The notes: generated by a model not told the origin, from the letters alone. Positions 1 through 49,531 are shown, numbered from the stretch's first letter. The stretch: 64,000 bases of DNA from Amoebidium appalachense (GCA_963693365.1 CAVNZM010000003.1:9176001-9240000), one strand, 5' to 3'. Numbers and translations are program-made.

Positions 1-402
1 TTATCTCTATGTTTGTGTGTGTGTGTGTTGGGAGAGGGGAGGGGAGGGGGAGAGGGGGGGGGGGGGGGGGAGAGCATAAAGCCTCGGTCCTCTGTGAGAA
101 GTCACCGCTCGATCTAACCCCCCCCCCCCCCCCCCCTTGGTTACACTCTGGAGGGGCGCTATATCGTAGTGTGTCCATGTTCAAATCCTGCCCGAGATCC
201 CAATTCGGTGACATCGCGGGGGGCCACTATACGGGGGGGGGGGGGGGGGGGGGGGGGGGGTGGAGAGGGGGGGGGGGGGGGGGGGGGGCGCTTATACTGA
301 GGGCGCTATAACGAGCTGTGCTGAGAGTCTATACAACAAAGCTGCACGTGCATGCAGCATTCCAAATGCAGACACTCTAACCGAGGGATAACACCAATTC
401 AG

Positions 403-4750
<4,348 letters not shown>

Positions 4751-5111
4751 GTGATGTATATCGTGGAGTATGTTTGGGTTATGTTATATGTGAATGTTAG
4801 AGGTGTAAATGATTGCAAGTAATAGCCATACGAGGGGGATAGCCTGGAAAGTAAGTACATACGGAGAGTGTGCTCAATGTAATACGGTAATAGTGAGAGA
4901 GCCTCAGAACTGTATGAAAGTAATCGACTGTGATAAATATTCGAAATGGGTGGTGGTGGTGAATGTGGTCGTAGGACCCAGACATTACCAGGTATATGAT
5001 TGTCAACTATTAATATTTAAGACTTTGCGTTGGGTGTGTAAGCCAAAGATCTCTAAACATCAGAATGCCCGTAGCAGCCCACACAAACGATGTACGAAAA
5101 TCATTCGGCAG

Positions 5112-5148
<37 letters not shown>

Positions 5149-5535
5149 AAATAAAAAATAAAAAAAAAAAGCGGGGGGGGGGGGGGGGGGGGGGGGGGCA
5201 TCATAACCAGCCCGTCAAGGCACACGCACACACACAACCCACGAGCAAGTACTAGTCGCCCCCAGTGTAACTGATTACATCCTTGTCGCATGGAATACCA
5301 CCTCCCTCCCTTCATCCCCCCCCCCCCCCCCCCCCCCCCCAAAGCTCCAAAACACACACATAAACACCAGGGAATCTAGGAATTCCTATGTTGGAAATGA
5401 CTTGACAATAGTACTAAGCTGCATCACAAAAAGCACAGCAGATTGCTGATTACGATTAGCCGTTTTGATTGGGACGCAACTGACGGCCTATCAAGCTCGG
5501 TTTGGAAAGGCTACTTTTTTTTTTTTTTTTTTGGT

Positions 5536-5569
<34 letters not shown>

Positions 5570-5620
5570 TGAGTGTGTGCGCACGCCCCACATATTTTCA
5601 CACACAAACACACACACACG

Positions 5621-5665
<45 letters not shown>

Positions 5666-5706
5666 ACACACACACACACACACACACTCACTCACACTCA
5701 CACTCA

Positions 5707-5754
<48 letters not shown>

Positions 5755-6019
5755 ACACACACACACACAAGTTCACCCACCCACCCCACCCACAGTGGCA
5801 CACACACACACACACACACACCGTGACACACCCACACCCACACACACACACCCACCCACCCACACACACACACACACACACATACGCAGACATTTTGCAG
5901 ACACCGTAGTAAGGGATCCCTTAAAGTTACGTAAGGTTCACACACTGGCATACTATAACTTTTGGCGACACACATATACAGGCACATTCTCACTTGAACA
6001 TTGTGGCACATGTACACGC

Positions 6020-6056
<37 letters not shown>

Positions 6057-6116
6057 TAGGGTAATTCTGCCCGTAGAGATTCATCCAGCTCATATAAATG
6101 CATGTGGTTGGGCCAT

Positions 6117-6148
<32 letters not shown>

Positions 6149-6383
6149 CTTCCCCCCCCCCTCCCCCCCCCCCCACCCACCCTTCTCTGTATCCCTGTCT
6201 CACTCCCTCTCTCTCCCTCTCTCACCTCTTCTCTCTCTCTCTCTCTATCCCTCTCTCTCTCTCTCTCTCTCTCCCCCCCCCCCTCCCCCCCCCCCTCTCC
6301 CCCTGCCCCCCCCCCCCCCCCATTCTGTCCGTCTCTCTCTTTCCCGTTATCTTTCCTTATTTCTCTCTTTCTCTTTCTCTTTC

Positions 6384-6415
<32 letters not shown>

Positions 6416-7183
6416 TTCCCTTTAACTTTCTCTCACTGAGATGTGCACAAACCGGGTATGATACGCGTGCGCACCCTTAAGCCCACAGTCACGCACGCTC
6501 GCGCGCGCACACACACAAGCCCACACAGGCACACACATAAATTCATAGCTACATAGCCAGGCAACGGCTGGGCACCATGCACACCCAAAGGTGCATTGGG
6601 GGCTTATGCAGGAAAGGTTTAAGAATACATAGCATACGAAGCATCGTTTTTATTACTGAAGGGATTGGTGCATTCCGTGTCATCTCCATGGGCGGTGGTC
6701 CAAAAAAATGATAAAGCTTCATCGCATGCATCTGCACCGTAATTTTGAAACATAACTTCTCGAACCCACTTTTGCTTAGCTGTGATGGTGGGGGCTGCAT
6801 TGGGGCAGCTGCCTCCCCCCGGGGAGGGGGGAGGGGGGGAGGAGGCTCAATCCTTCGGACTTGGTTGAGCTGTGTTCGGTGCAGGATCCGGAGGCTTGCA
6901 CGGTCTATAATAAGTTGCAAACTTCAGAGATGGGGGCACTGCCTTCGTATTTCTTCACCGGCATATATATACATATACATATACATACATCTATATATAT
7001 ATGGCTTGCTACGGTTTACACTGCAGGCCAACGCTCGCTGACCAGAAGGACCAAGTGAAATAGACACAACACGAAACTAGGACACATGTGCACCCCGGCC
7101 CCGTGCCACTTGGGTGAAGCCTATACCAGATTCTGAACGACAAAGAAGGAATCACACCAGGCAGGTTTTGGCAGAATCTAGCT

Positions 7184-7222
<39 letters not shown>

Positions 7223-8064
7223 CCCGCCCGCCCGCCCCGCCCGCCCCTCGACCTGCCCCCGGCCACCCCTTCTTTCCCGCACTCCCCTACCCTTCTCTCT
7301 CACCATTTCCCCCCAGTCCTCCTGCCCTCCGAATCTCCCCCCTCCCCCCTCCCCCCTCGCCCACCACCCCCAATATAGCCAAATCAAAAACATCAAACAG
7401 AGGATACTTGACAAACCACCAGTTAATGGTCCTAGCTCTGAATTTCACGTGCCCCATCCCCAATTGCTCGCCTCCTCTCTCTCCCCCTTCGTGTGAGCTG
7501 CACGAGGCCCGTTTGCGCCGACTGCGTCTCGGTGTCACGTGCACAGAGCAGCTCAGAGCCCGGCCGTAACGGTGCGCGCTTCCGCGCACCGCAGCTGCTA
7601 CAACACGATTGGCTAGGAACGCATCAAGGAAGACATGCCAAATACGGCTATTGACTTTCCTAATTAGGCAGGAAGGCTGCCTTTTTTCAAAGTTCTTGAA
7701 TTTATGCACAACACAGGCACGAGCACCATCACTTACACACATGCACGCCCACACACTCTCCCTCGCGCATTGCCAGCATGAAAATGACCCCTCATTCCTA
7801 CCAGATACCAAAGTCGAACATAGCAAGGATCATGGTCCGAGCAACTGGTCGGAGGGAGTCTTCGCCGAGTGCCAGGCTGTGAGCGAAGGCACGAGCATGT
7901 GAATGAGATGCAACTACGGCCTGCCCAGCTTAGGTTGCTAGAAGATTCCGATGTGGTAGTGTTTGCTAGTGAAAATGGCTTTCACTGATGAGTGCAAAGA
8001 CTCTTTGCATCGGGTTTGACAAGTTGAGTACGGTGTATGTATGTGTGCCCGGCGGGGGGAGGGG

Positions 8065-8108
<44 letters not shown>

Positions 8109-8508
8109 CACCACGACAGCTCGCAGTCGGGTACTGCTATGTTTAATACAACCATAATATGATGAATAATAAATGGATAACACATTAAATAAAAATTGCA
8201 ACGACGTTTTTGGTGTATTAAGAACAATCACCTCAATATTGCAGATATACTATTGATGTACGTATACGGTCTCAACATTGCAGGCCTAGGTGTATCATTA
8301 GTAGGAACTTTGTTGCCATGTATTGTTCATATATTGCAATGGTATTACTCTCCGTCCTTGGATGTTTTTTAATACAATAATAATATATCGGTCATATACA
8401 CGGCGTGTATTATTAATACACACCATACGTTTTCACCGTGACTATTTGTAATGTATGTGTAATATACAAATAAATGGATCTGGCATATTGAGCCGTCCGA
8501 GCTGTGAG

Positions 8509-8541
<33 letters not shown>

Positions 8542-8760
8542 CAAACCTATGGGCAGAAAAAAAAATGCAAATGTCCGGTCACCTACAGTCAACTACGGGT
8601 ATATAATTGTATAATATTAATGGTACATTCAAGGTATCTACAGGTAACCGTCTAACAGGCACTAGTGGTAAGCGTTGCAGTTGCCTACAGGTTTAAATGG
8701 CATGTATCGGCAACTTACACCCATTGACAAACCGTTGAATGAAACAACCGATACTCATTG
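4751..8760. other. Intergenic, no recognised gene
   Basis: It contains poly-C/poly-G runs (5112-5145, 5174-5198, 5318-5340, 5535-5566, 6118-6180, 7186-7220, 8052-8106, 8511-8538), a long compound CA array 5600-5882, a CT-rich tract 6190-6290 and a TATA-like alternating tract 6962-7005. A possible exon lies at about 6880-6962 (+), reading DPEACTVYNKLQTSEM after an AG, but no donor or partner exon could be fixed. The 8110-8460 part is AT-rich and unique, with nothing seen. Confidence 0.6.
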
Positions 8761-8992
8761 GAACAAAGAATCGTAGAGCCCTGTAGGTACGTAAAGGTAA
8801 CCTAGGTACCTCCAGGTACCTACAGGTACCCGCGGGTAATTGTAGTGAACCATAATGTTTTCAACCGTTTAAGCCAGATTTCCCCTCTTTACTGCGGGTA
8901 GTTGTAGGTACCCACAGGAACCTGTAGGAACCCGTAGGAACCTGTAGGTACCTGGAGGTACCTGTAGGTACCTACAGGTTGCTCGAATGTGT
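8760..8992. repeat. Cluster of GGTACC-containing palindromic motifs
   Basis: The words GGTACC, CCTACAGG and CCTGTAGG recur more than a dozen times in both orientations, for example the palindrome GTAGGTACCTACAG and variants with GGAACC. Spacing is irregular (8 to 20 bases). It directly precedes the 57-bp tandem array. Confidence 0.8.
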
Positions 8993-9099
8993 CACCCGTT
9001 TTTCTACCTTCAGGGGGGAATTGTTACCAACAGGTGACCTGGAGGTGACTACCTGCAGGAGTGTGCGGGTATTCCCCGGCTGGGGATAGGTCTCCAAAA

Positions 9100-9748
9100 C
9101 CCTTACCCAGCACGAGTAGCCAATCACGGGCTGCGACAGTTTCGGGCCCCCCAAAAACCTAACCCCGCATGAGTAGCCAATCACAGGCTGCGACAGTTTC
9201 GGGACCTCCAAAAACCTAACCCAGCATGAGTAGCCAATCACAGGTTGAGATAGTTTCGGGACCCCCAAAACCTAACCCAGCATGAGTAGCCAATCACAGG
9301 TTGAGACAGTTTTAGGCCGACCAAAAACCTAACCCCAGCATGAGTAGCAGCCAATCACAGGCTGCATCAGTTGCGGGACCCCCAAAAACCTAACCTAGCA
9401 CGAGTAGCCAATCACAGGCTGCGACAGTTTCGGGACCCCCAAAAACCATTAGTAGCCAATCAGGGGTACAGACAGTTTTGGTCCCCCCAAAAACCTAACC
9501 CAGCATTAGTAGCCAATCACAGGCTGTGCCAGCTGCGGGACCCCCAAAAACCTGACCCAGCCTGAGAAGCCAATCACAGGCTGCGTCAGTTGCGGGACTC
9601 CCAAAAACCTTACCCGGCACGAGTAGCCAATCACAGGCTGTGACAGTTCCGGGACCCCCCAAAAAACCATGAGTAGCCAATCACAGGCTGCGACGTCAGT
9701 TTCGGGACCCCCAAAAATCTAACCCAGTACGAGTAGCCAATCACAGAA
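9100..9748. repeat. 12-copy tandem repeat of about 57 bp
   Basis: The word GAGTAGCCAATCACAGG (with variants) starts at 9114, 9171, 9228, 9284, 9342, 9402, 9450, 9507, 9563, 9621, 9671 and 9731. Each unit continues with CTGCGACAGTTTCGGGACC and CCCAAAAACCTAACCCAGC. Most spacings are 56-60 bases; two units are shortened to 48 and 50. The open frames across it are not conserved between units, so it is read as a minisatellite rather than a coding repeat. Every unit carries CCAAT. Confidence 0.9.
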
Positions 9749-9759
9749 GGGGGGGGGGG

Positions 9760-10142
9760 GGATAAATTACGTATGCGATCATGATGGCGAATTGATTCGA
9801 CATAACTTTTCTGTGTGGACTCATAAGTCCCTGTCATTGATTGGTACCTTTGCACACAGCCGACCACAACTTTCGACCTCAATATCTTACAACACATTCA
9901 TCGATACCTTTCCAACCAATGCTGCCACTGCATGTGCATACAATTTTCATCTGACCTGCACTTAGTTTATAGCTATCTTCGTTACATACACAACTAGTCG
10001 TACTGGATGTTATAGCTGACTGCAGCTATATATATCATGCCGGATCGAATTAAATCATTAGTGAAGGATCTCCTAAAAACTGAACCTTTCGCGCGCGCAC
10101 GCGCGCACGTGCGTGTTTGTGCGTGTGCGTGTGCGTGTGCGT

Positions 10143-10173
<31 letters not shown>

Positions 10174-10234
10174 CGCGTGTGTGTGTTGTGTGTCTGTGTG
10201 TGTGTGTGTGTGTCACGGTGTGTGTGTGTGTCAC

Positions 10235-10267
<33 letters not shown>

Positions 10268-10625
10268 ATGTGTGTGTGCGCGTGCACGTGTTCATGATCA
10301 TACTGAGGGTGGTGCTTGTGCTCGTGTAAATGGCAAGTATGCACGGTGCTTGTAACTCATGCTAACTCGCTTCCTGTCTACAAAAGGATGTCTCCTTCGT
10401 GATCGTAAAAAAAAGATCTTGCTATATTCAGTCCCAACAGTATCCAAGCGTCTATGCGTGAAGGGTCAAAGAAAGGTGAACGAGACAAACTAACTTCAGG
10501 TAGTTTGAACAGAAAAACCATCCTAGAAATTCTTAACTGCTATACAGGCTCGCCCCAAAAAACAATTGCTTGTGTTAAGTGAAACAGACCATCGAAGCAA
10601 ACTCTCCATTTCTCTGTCAACCCCC

Positions 10626-10665
<40 letters not shown>

Positions 10666-10734
10666 AAAAAGCGGGTGTCAACTAACCAACGGAGTTTGAT
10701 TCGTGCAAAGTTACACGCCGAGTATCTGATTGGA
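9760..10734. other. Intergenic and 3' flank of the membrane-protein gene
   Basis: It holds a compound GTGCGT/(TG)n array 10090-10290 and a poly-C block 10621-10663. No exon was recognised. Confidence 0.5.
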
Positions 10735-19102
<8,368 letters not shown>

Positions 19103-20455
19103 ATTGATGTGCAAGGAGTACCTGTCAACCGCCTTGCACAGGTGAAAATAGAAAGTAATGCAACCGGTTCTTTCACCCTCTGCGGAGAAGTCAACGGAGT
19201 TGAAACAGCACGTGTACCGTGCGGTACTGAGTCGTATGTTGTGTGCTTTCAAAAAAAAAATATTTAACACTATGGAGGCTGCCTCACCATTGATTGCCGA
19301 GCTCGAGTTCAGACACGAAAACCGACTAAGCAGGCGATGTTTTTGGCTAATGCTTCATAACAGAAGGCACGTTATAATCAACTTTTAGAATGATCACACT
19401 GTATTTTATCTCCTTGTATGTAAACTTGTATAGTGATTTTCAACACAAAAAAAAAACATTCAGTATGCTCCCTGCCAGAAGACAGCCATACCGCTGACCA
19501 GTCTCCGCTGACCGCTGACCGTCGCGTCATGCTCCTCTGCATTCCATATGATAAAATTTGCGTAAAATGAGGACTGTCTGAAATGTGTTGCATGACTTTA
19601 TAACATCTTCACCCAATCAATATCGGACAAATCACTATTAAAACTCGCCATGTTAGAAATCCTCAGAATACGCCTAATCCGTTTGAAATCCCGTGAATTA
19701 CGCTCTAAAAATCTTCATTAAACCACACTAAATATATATAAGTATTTAGTTGATGCTTTATTCGTCATTTTAAAAAAAATTCCAGTCGTACTGAGCCCAC
19801 AAAACGTTGCCATGTACACGGAAAAAATAGATGTCTTTGATTGGTGAACATTGAAAGTAAAATTGCGCCAAGAATGCCGGCTTGTCTAGCCAATCATTCA
19901 TGTCTTTGACTTTTCGGAACTTCGCAGAGTTCAAGTGCCGCATCAGTCACTTTGTAACACTAATAATCAAAACAAATGACGCAAGAACAAATAACCTCTT
20001 CTATACTCGTATAATATTATACTATTATATACATATGTGTATCGGAAGGTGAAGGGCTGCATGCAGCCGGCGCTGCAGGAGGCTGCTGCGTACGTATACG
20101 CGTCCAACGACGGTGCATGCCACACAGTCATATGACCCTAGTAGGCATGCGAAGGGCTCGAATGAGCGTGCGCCCGAATCAGCGTGCCGCTAAATTGATC
20201 GGATTGGTTTTCCTCTCAGATGTAGCCAATGAAAACATTGTATATATTTTATCTTTTGTCTATTCGCTTACAGTCATGTCTTTATCTGAGCGGCTCTGGG
20301 TCATTCCCTCCCCAGGGCTTTCGTGGTATATATGTGGGTATCAGGAGTGAATTTGCAGTTCACTTTCAAGTTCATGTCGAAAATTCACAGAAGCGGGAAG
20401 GAAAACAGTACAGCACCCTATACGAAGCCAGAGGTAGAAAACACCAAACACAACC
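19103..20455. promoter_or_regulatory. Shared intergenic region of a divergent gene pair
   Basis: This 1.35-kb stretch separates the start codon of the membrane-protein gene (-) from that of the small secreted protein (+). Unlike most of the window it is largely free of long microsatellites. It holds several CCAAT words (about 19613, 19890, 20225) and an AT-rich tract at 19728-19760. A bidirectional promoter is an inference from the layout. Confidence 0.4.
20337..20344 (+). promoter_or_regulatory. Possible TATA box of the small secreted-protein gene
   Basis: TATATATG lies 112 bases before the ATG at 20456, a fitting place for a core promoter with a short 5' leader. It has not been tested against other start sites. 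Confidence 0.35.
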
Positions 20456-20800
20456 ATGTTCTCCAAGCTTATTTCATTATTTGTTCTTGCTGGCGCGGTT
20501 GCAGCCCTTCCGGCGACGCCGCTGCGACCATGCTGCCGCGCGTACACCGCCCAGTGCCTTTCTTGCGCTGCTGCTTTGACCCCACAAGAATTCTGCGCCC
20601 AGCAGCCCGACACTGCCGACTGCTTCCGCTACACCTCAACCGAACGTAAACCCCGTGCGGTACAGGAACAACCGCGCGTACGTGCGTGCTGCCTTGCATT
20701 CCTGCCCAAGTGTCTGGCCTGCGCAGAGGGCATCACTGAGGCTGAGTGGTGTGCAAAGCACGGCCAGGAGCCTGAAGGATTTGGTTGCAGGAGGGGATAA
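20456..20800 (+). CDS. Small secreted protein with two Cys-rich repeats
   Basis: This is a single-exon frame of 114 residues (ATG with A at -3, stop TAA 20798-20800). Residues 1-17 form a signal peptide, so the mature protein should be secreted or lie in the secretory pathway. Two homologous units follow: Cys26-Cys56 (CC-x6-C-x2-C-x9-C-x8-C) and Cys78-Cys111 (CC-x6-C-x2-C-x9-C-x11-C). They share words such as CLSCA/CLACA and TPQEFCA/TEAEWCA and are joined by a basic linker. Six conserved cysteines per unit suggest three disulfides each. I do not recognise a named domain. It could be a structural or signalling peptide, or a binding module; no function is claimed. Confidence 0.75.
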   Translation: MFSKLISLFVLAGAVAALPATPLRPCCRAYTAQCLSCAAALTPQEFCAQQPDTADCFRYTSTERKPRAVQEQPRVRACCLAFLPKCLACAEGITEAEWCAKHGQEPEGFGCRRG

Positions 20801-21674
20801 GGTTGCAAGTGATCGCCGTGAGTGAATTATTGATGATGTTCGGCGCCCTGAGGACGAGATCTTATTTTATTTACTATTACTAAATTATAATTGTTTTATA
20901 TTAATGAACTCTTTTGTGCTTTATTAACACTTTCTGCACCTAACTTTTCTATATCACTCTTGTTGTTTTGCATGCAGCCACGCTTGACGACCAGTGAAAA
21001 CCCGTGTAACTATGCGCACAAGTGTCTGCCTCGTTTGCACGACTTTCACGTTTTTCCTTGTTTTGATTTGTCCCACTCGGCAAAAGCTCTGATGATCGTG
21101 GCCATTTTAGTTTGGCTAGTCTAGCGACTGAACACCGTCGAGCGTTATATCTTTGTTGTACATATTCTTACTTCAATTGGATGATCCTCACCGCATTTTG
21201 CTTTGGTACTATGATGTGCCCGAATGGCCATAAATACACAGAAACATTTTGCTGAACCGTACTCCCTACAACTTCACACAGCTCTGGTGAAGTTATAACC
21301 CTTAACATCATGCACAACACAGTCACTCTATTTTTAACCAGCAGCTTTTAGGTGTGCATGCCTGCAGCCCGTTCTATAAGGCTACAACACACACACACAC
21401 ACACACCTGCTTCAGTTGTAATGAATACACACAGGCACCCGTTTTCGAAGTGGCATCCACATGCGCACAAGATGGATCGAAGGCGGAGCAAGAATGTAGT
21501 CCCTTACGGAATTCTGACAGCCGCTACACAGATTGTAGCGACCATCCAAGTGCCGTGCATAGAGTGGTATGCAGACTCTTGAACACGTATCCAGTATGAG
21601 CGGGGTCCAGTGATTATAACCGTTGTGCATGCAGCGTGTGGGGATTTGCATTGGTGTGCCGGCCATTGGGGAGG

Positions 21675-21711
<37 letters not shown>

Positions 21712-21796
21712 TGGTGGGCATGGGTGCGTAGGTGGGAAAGGGGGAGGGGAGGTTCACGAGATTGTGGTCGAGACTCAGGAGAGAAGAAAAAACTGT

Positions 21797-21882
<86 letters not shown>

Positions 21883-22531
21883 ACGTGTGTGTGTGCATGC
21901 ATATTGGTAAGGCCTGTCCAAGGTCCGTGCATGTGTGCAAACAGTGTGTGGCAGTTAGTGTTTGTGCGTGTATCTGTGCCTCTTGGCCAATGTGTATGTC
22001 TTGTGTGTGCATGTGTGTTCCCCACGGTGTGCGTGTCTCACTCTCTCCTCAAAGATCTCGAGGTGTGGCGTGTGCTTGTGGGAGAAAGGAGAGGGAGGGA
22101 TGAAAGGCACAAGCGAATTCGCACAAGGCCATTAGGGCAATAGGGAAGACTGCAAGGACCATTAAAGCACAGCCAATTAAAAATGTAGTTGAAAAAATCT
22201 GGGGAAAGGGGTAGTGGTAGGGAGAGAGGTGGGGGCCAGGGCAGGGTGCTTAACTTGAATCTGGCACGGCCGGTAAACATGACGTCATATCAGTTGATGG
22301 CCGGCAGATATCATGATGATCTTGGCAAGGCCTGCAACAATTCATTTCAGGACTGTCTGGACTCAAAAGTTTCGAAAAAGCTTAAGAGCATACCGTGGAC
22401 GGGGTAGCCATACATGCGTGCATGTGCAGACACTAGTAAAGATACATAAGCAGGTAGAAGTTGCCGTAGCAGTACGCACACGCAAGCAGCCCTCTGAACA
22501 TGCACAAGCACTAGTGAAGGCGTCGTAAGTG
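20801..22531. other. Intergenic between the secreted-protein gene and INTS2
   Basis: The first part (20801-21340) is unique AT-rich sequence that probably includes the 3' UTR. Poly-G 21670-21710 and (TG)n 21798-21881 follow. Nothing else convincing was seen; INTS2 5' untranslated sequence probably lies in the last few hundred bases. Confidence 0.45.
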
Positions 22532-46804
<24,273 letters not shown>

Positions 46805-47009
46805 TCGGACATACACGTGGATTCGCCCACCCCCACCCGCCTTCTCCCCCGCCTAAACACCCAAACATGCACATGCACACACACACACACGCACACACAC
46901 ACACACACACACGTGCACACGCACAATCACTCTACCGAGACCCGCACTCGCCAAACACGCAGAATGATGCACACACCGTCGGCTCTAGTCACGGGTGGTG
47001 CCCGGTACT

Positions 47010-47044
<35 letters not shown>

Positions 47045-47280
47045 AGTAGTGGTGTGTAAACTTAGACGCATTAAAGGAAGAGTCTACATGTGTGGTATGC
47101 TTGCATCTAGCTCACATTAACAGGCCACACAGTGTCACCACACCACCTAAGACATGTGCACTTATCAGAATCTAGCTAGTAGTCAGAATCGTTGCAGTTG
47201 TATCGTTTAAGAACGAGTTTGCTGAATGAACCGAAACGTGGGTCATTTGAAGGATTTTAGTGATACATGATTTTGCATGG

Positions 47281-47396
47281 AACAGTATATTCTGTGTTCT
47301 GTATGTATGTAGTTATGTCAACTCGGCCACGTTGCCTGAAAGCAGTATATTCTGTGTTCTTTATATATGTAGATATGTCAACTCGGCCACGTTGCC
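47281..47396. repeat. 60-bp direct tandem duplication
   Basis: The segment starting CAGTATATTCTGTGTTCT and ending CTCGGCCACGTTGCC occurs at 47283-47336 and again at 47343-47396, an exact 60-base period, with about four differences. Confidence 0.92.
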
Positions 47397-48127
47397 ATTT
47401 ATAATTTAAAGACCCCATCAGTGACAGAAAAGATGGCCTGTCATGTACGCACGTGCATGCTTACCTGCGCGTGTGTGTGCAATTGTTCCGATTATTTATT
47501 GTTCCTGAATGAATCTTCGTGGTATTATTCCCAAAATTATTGGTTTTGAATGGATCTCAAAGTGAAACCACCCTTGAATCGACGAATAAACACGACCGAG
47601 TGTCTGAAATGTTAGGCTACATGTGTTCATGAAATAGAACGGTGGGGGTGGGGGTGGGTGGGTGGGTGAGTGGGTGGGTGAGTGGGCGGGTGTGTGTGTG
47701 TGTGTGTCTGTTTCTGTGTGTGCGTGTTTATTGTTTGTGTGTGTATGTGTGCTTATCACACGGTTAGTGAGTGAGTGGGTGGGCACACGTGTATACCTAT
47801 GCGTGTGTGTGTGTGTGTGCGTGTGTGTGTTATTGCATGTATACGTGTATGACAGTGACTCGATGAGTGAGTGTGTGCGCATATGGGCGCGCGCGCCCGT
47901 GTGTGTATGTGTGTACATATGTGCACTTGCAGGGAGGTGGGGGAGAGGGGGTAGGCCTGGTGAGGGGGCATCCGACATAAAGGTGCTCTGGCTGAAATGG
48001 AAACTAATAAAGCCTTGGCATACTGTACACAAGTGCATCCATTATGGGCAATGTGGCACAAGCAAACACCTTCTACATGGTGACCAGGTGCTGTATTAGA
48101 GAGTGGGGAACAGTGTCCCACGCGAAA

Positions 48128-48211
<84 letters not shown>

Positions 48212-48313
48212 GGCTAGGTCCGGGGCGCACACGTGCGCATGCCGGGCCGGGATATCGCGAACTTGACTGTCCGGGTGCTGGGCGAGAGCCTGGGCCCAGA
48301 GAGTGGGGATAGT

Positions 48314-48363
<50 letters not shown>

Positions 48364-48372
48364 TGTGTGTAC

Positions 48373-48407
<35 letters not shown>

Positions 48408-48719
48408 TGTGTGTGTGTGTGTGATGTGTGTGTGATGTGTGTTTTTGGGGGACGGAGTAGGAGGGAGCAAGGGGGTGGGTGTGACTGTGTGTGTGTGTGG
48501 GGGGGTGGGCCGGGGGGGGGGAGACGGGAGGGGGAGAGAGAAACTACAGCGATATCGATCGTTACGGTAGGCATGGGGCCGTTTCCAGTGGTCGTTTCCC
48601 CGGGCTTTACGGTTGGTTGACTTTTTGTTTCAGATTTCGAGGTTTAGTGAGAAAGACATTGCAATGTATTAGCTACAATTATTATTAAAGCTTAAGACTG
48701 GAGTTCATCGATTGACAAT

Positions 48720-48925
48720 CTAGATCTGCAGAAGCAGAATCATTCTGCTTGAAGCAAGCTTTACGTAATGGTCACCGCTGCCTTGAGCGGGTTTATTCTG
48801 CTTTTTGCTATTAATTCTGCTAAAAATTCAAAGAAGCAGGAAGATTCTGCCCACAGCAGTTATATTCTGTTTTAGCAGTCGATAATCCTGTTCATATGCA
48901 TATATGCACAGCAGAATTCACGTCG
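48720..48925. repeat. Cluster of ATTCTGC / GCAGAAT motifs
   Basis: At least eight copies of ATTCTGCT or its complement occur in about 200 bases, including a near-perfect palindrome AAGCAGAATCATTCTGCTT at 48733-48751. Confidence 0.75.
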
Positions 48926-49203
48926 ATCAGTGCCATGCAGAGAGCCGACGATCATTCTCAGCCGGATGGTACTACTAGGCTGCGAGTATATACATCACAC
49001 AGACTCATACCTACATATTTGACAAGTTGCTTACTGTTCTATAGTTAGCCTAGGGCATGGCTTGAATTTAGCTACCACAACACGTGCATGCCCTAGACTA
49101 ATTACATGTGTGATGCCAAACCTGAGGTATTAACACTGCAAGGGCCGGAAGAGTCAATGGTCAAACTGGTACAGGCTGTCGTGGTCGTGGTGGACTCCCC
49201 CAG

Positions 49204-49245
<42 letters not shown>

Positions 49246-49531
49246 CCCCCTCCCCCCCCCCCCCCCCCCCCCGGGGACGGCCGCAGCAGGCTCGAGCTCG
49301 TGATATGTATTTAACCGAGGCTTTACTTTTAAATTTTTTTTTTTCGAATTTTTTTCCCCTTGAAACCTGGCCATACATACCATTTTCCTGCACATATCGT
49401 AATCAAGCCCGAGATCAGTGACTTGCAACGACCCACAGTTCAAAAGCTACCTACAAACCGTATACAACACAATTCCACTTCGACCTTGCTTTGTTTGTTT
49501 CTCAAGACTTGAAACCCGGGCCCCCTTTTCC

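Larger units (their letters stand above)
46805..49531. other. Intergenic downstream of INTS2
   Basis: It contains CA arrays 46875-46915, poly-G 47011-47043, a long G block 48129-48210, (TG)n 48316-48422, poly-C 49205-49272 and unique AT-rich DNA 48600-49190. ATTAAAG at 47070 could serve as the INTS2 polyadenylation signal. No gene was recognised. Confidence 0.5.

Noticed and set aside
6098-6439. Proline-, serine- or glycine-rich frames
   Set aside because: They are translations of poly-C, poly-G and CT tracts with no codon bias or conserved motif (also about 11.0-11.4, 23.4-24.0, 25.1-26.0, 28.2-28.5 and 61.4-62.3 kb).
7287-7826. Minus-strand frame of 179 residues
   Set aside because: No domain, signal or splice partner could be seen and part of it covers C/G-rich low-complexity DNA.
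7820-7910. Possible tRNA-like fold
   Set aside because: No A-box/B-box pair or cloverleaf could be fitted.
8972-9268. Frame with repeated KLSQPVIGYSC units
   Set aside because: It follows the 57-bp minisatellite, whose units change frame because spacings are not multiples of three, so coding constraint is absent.
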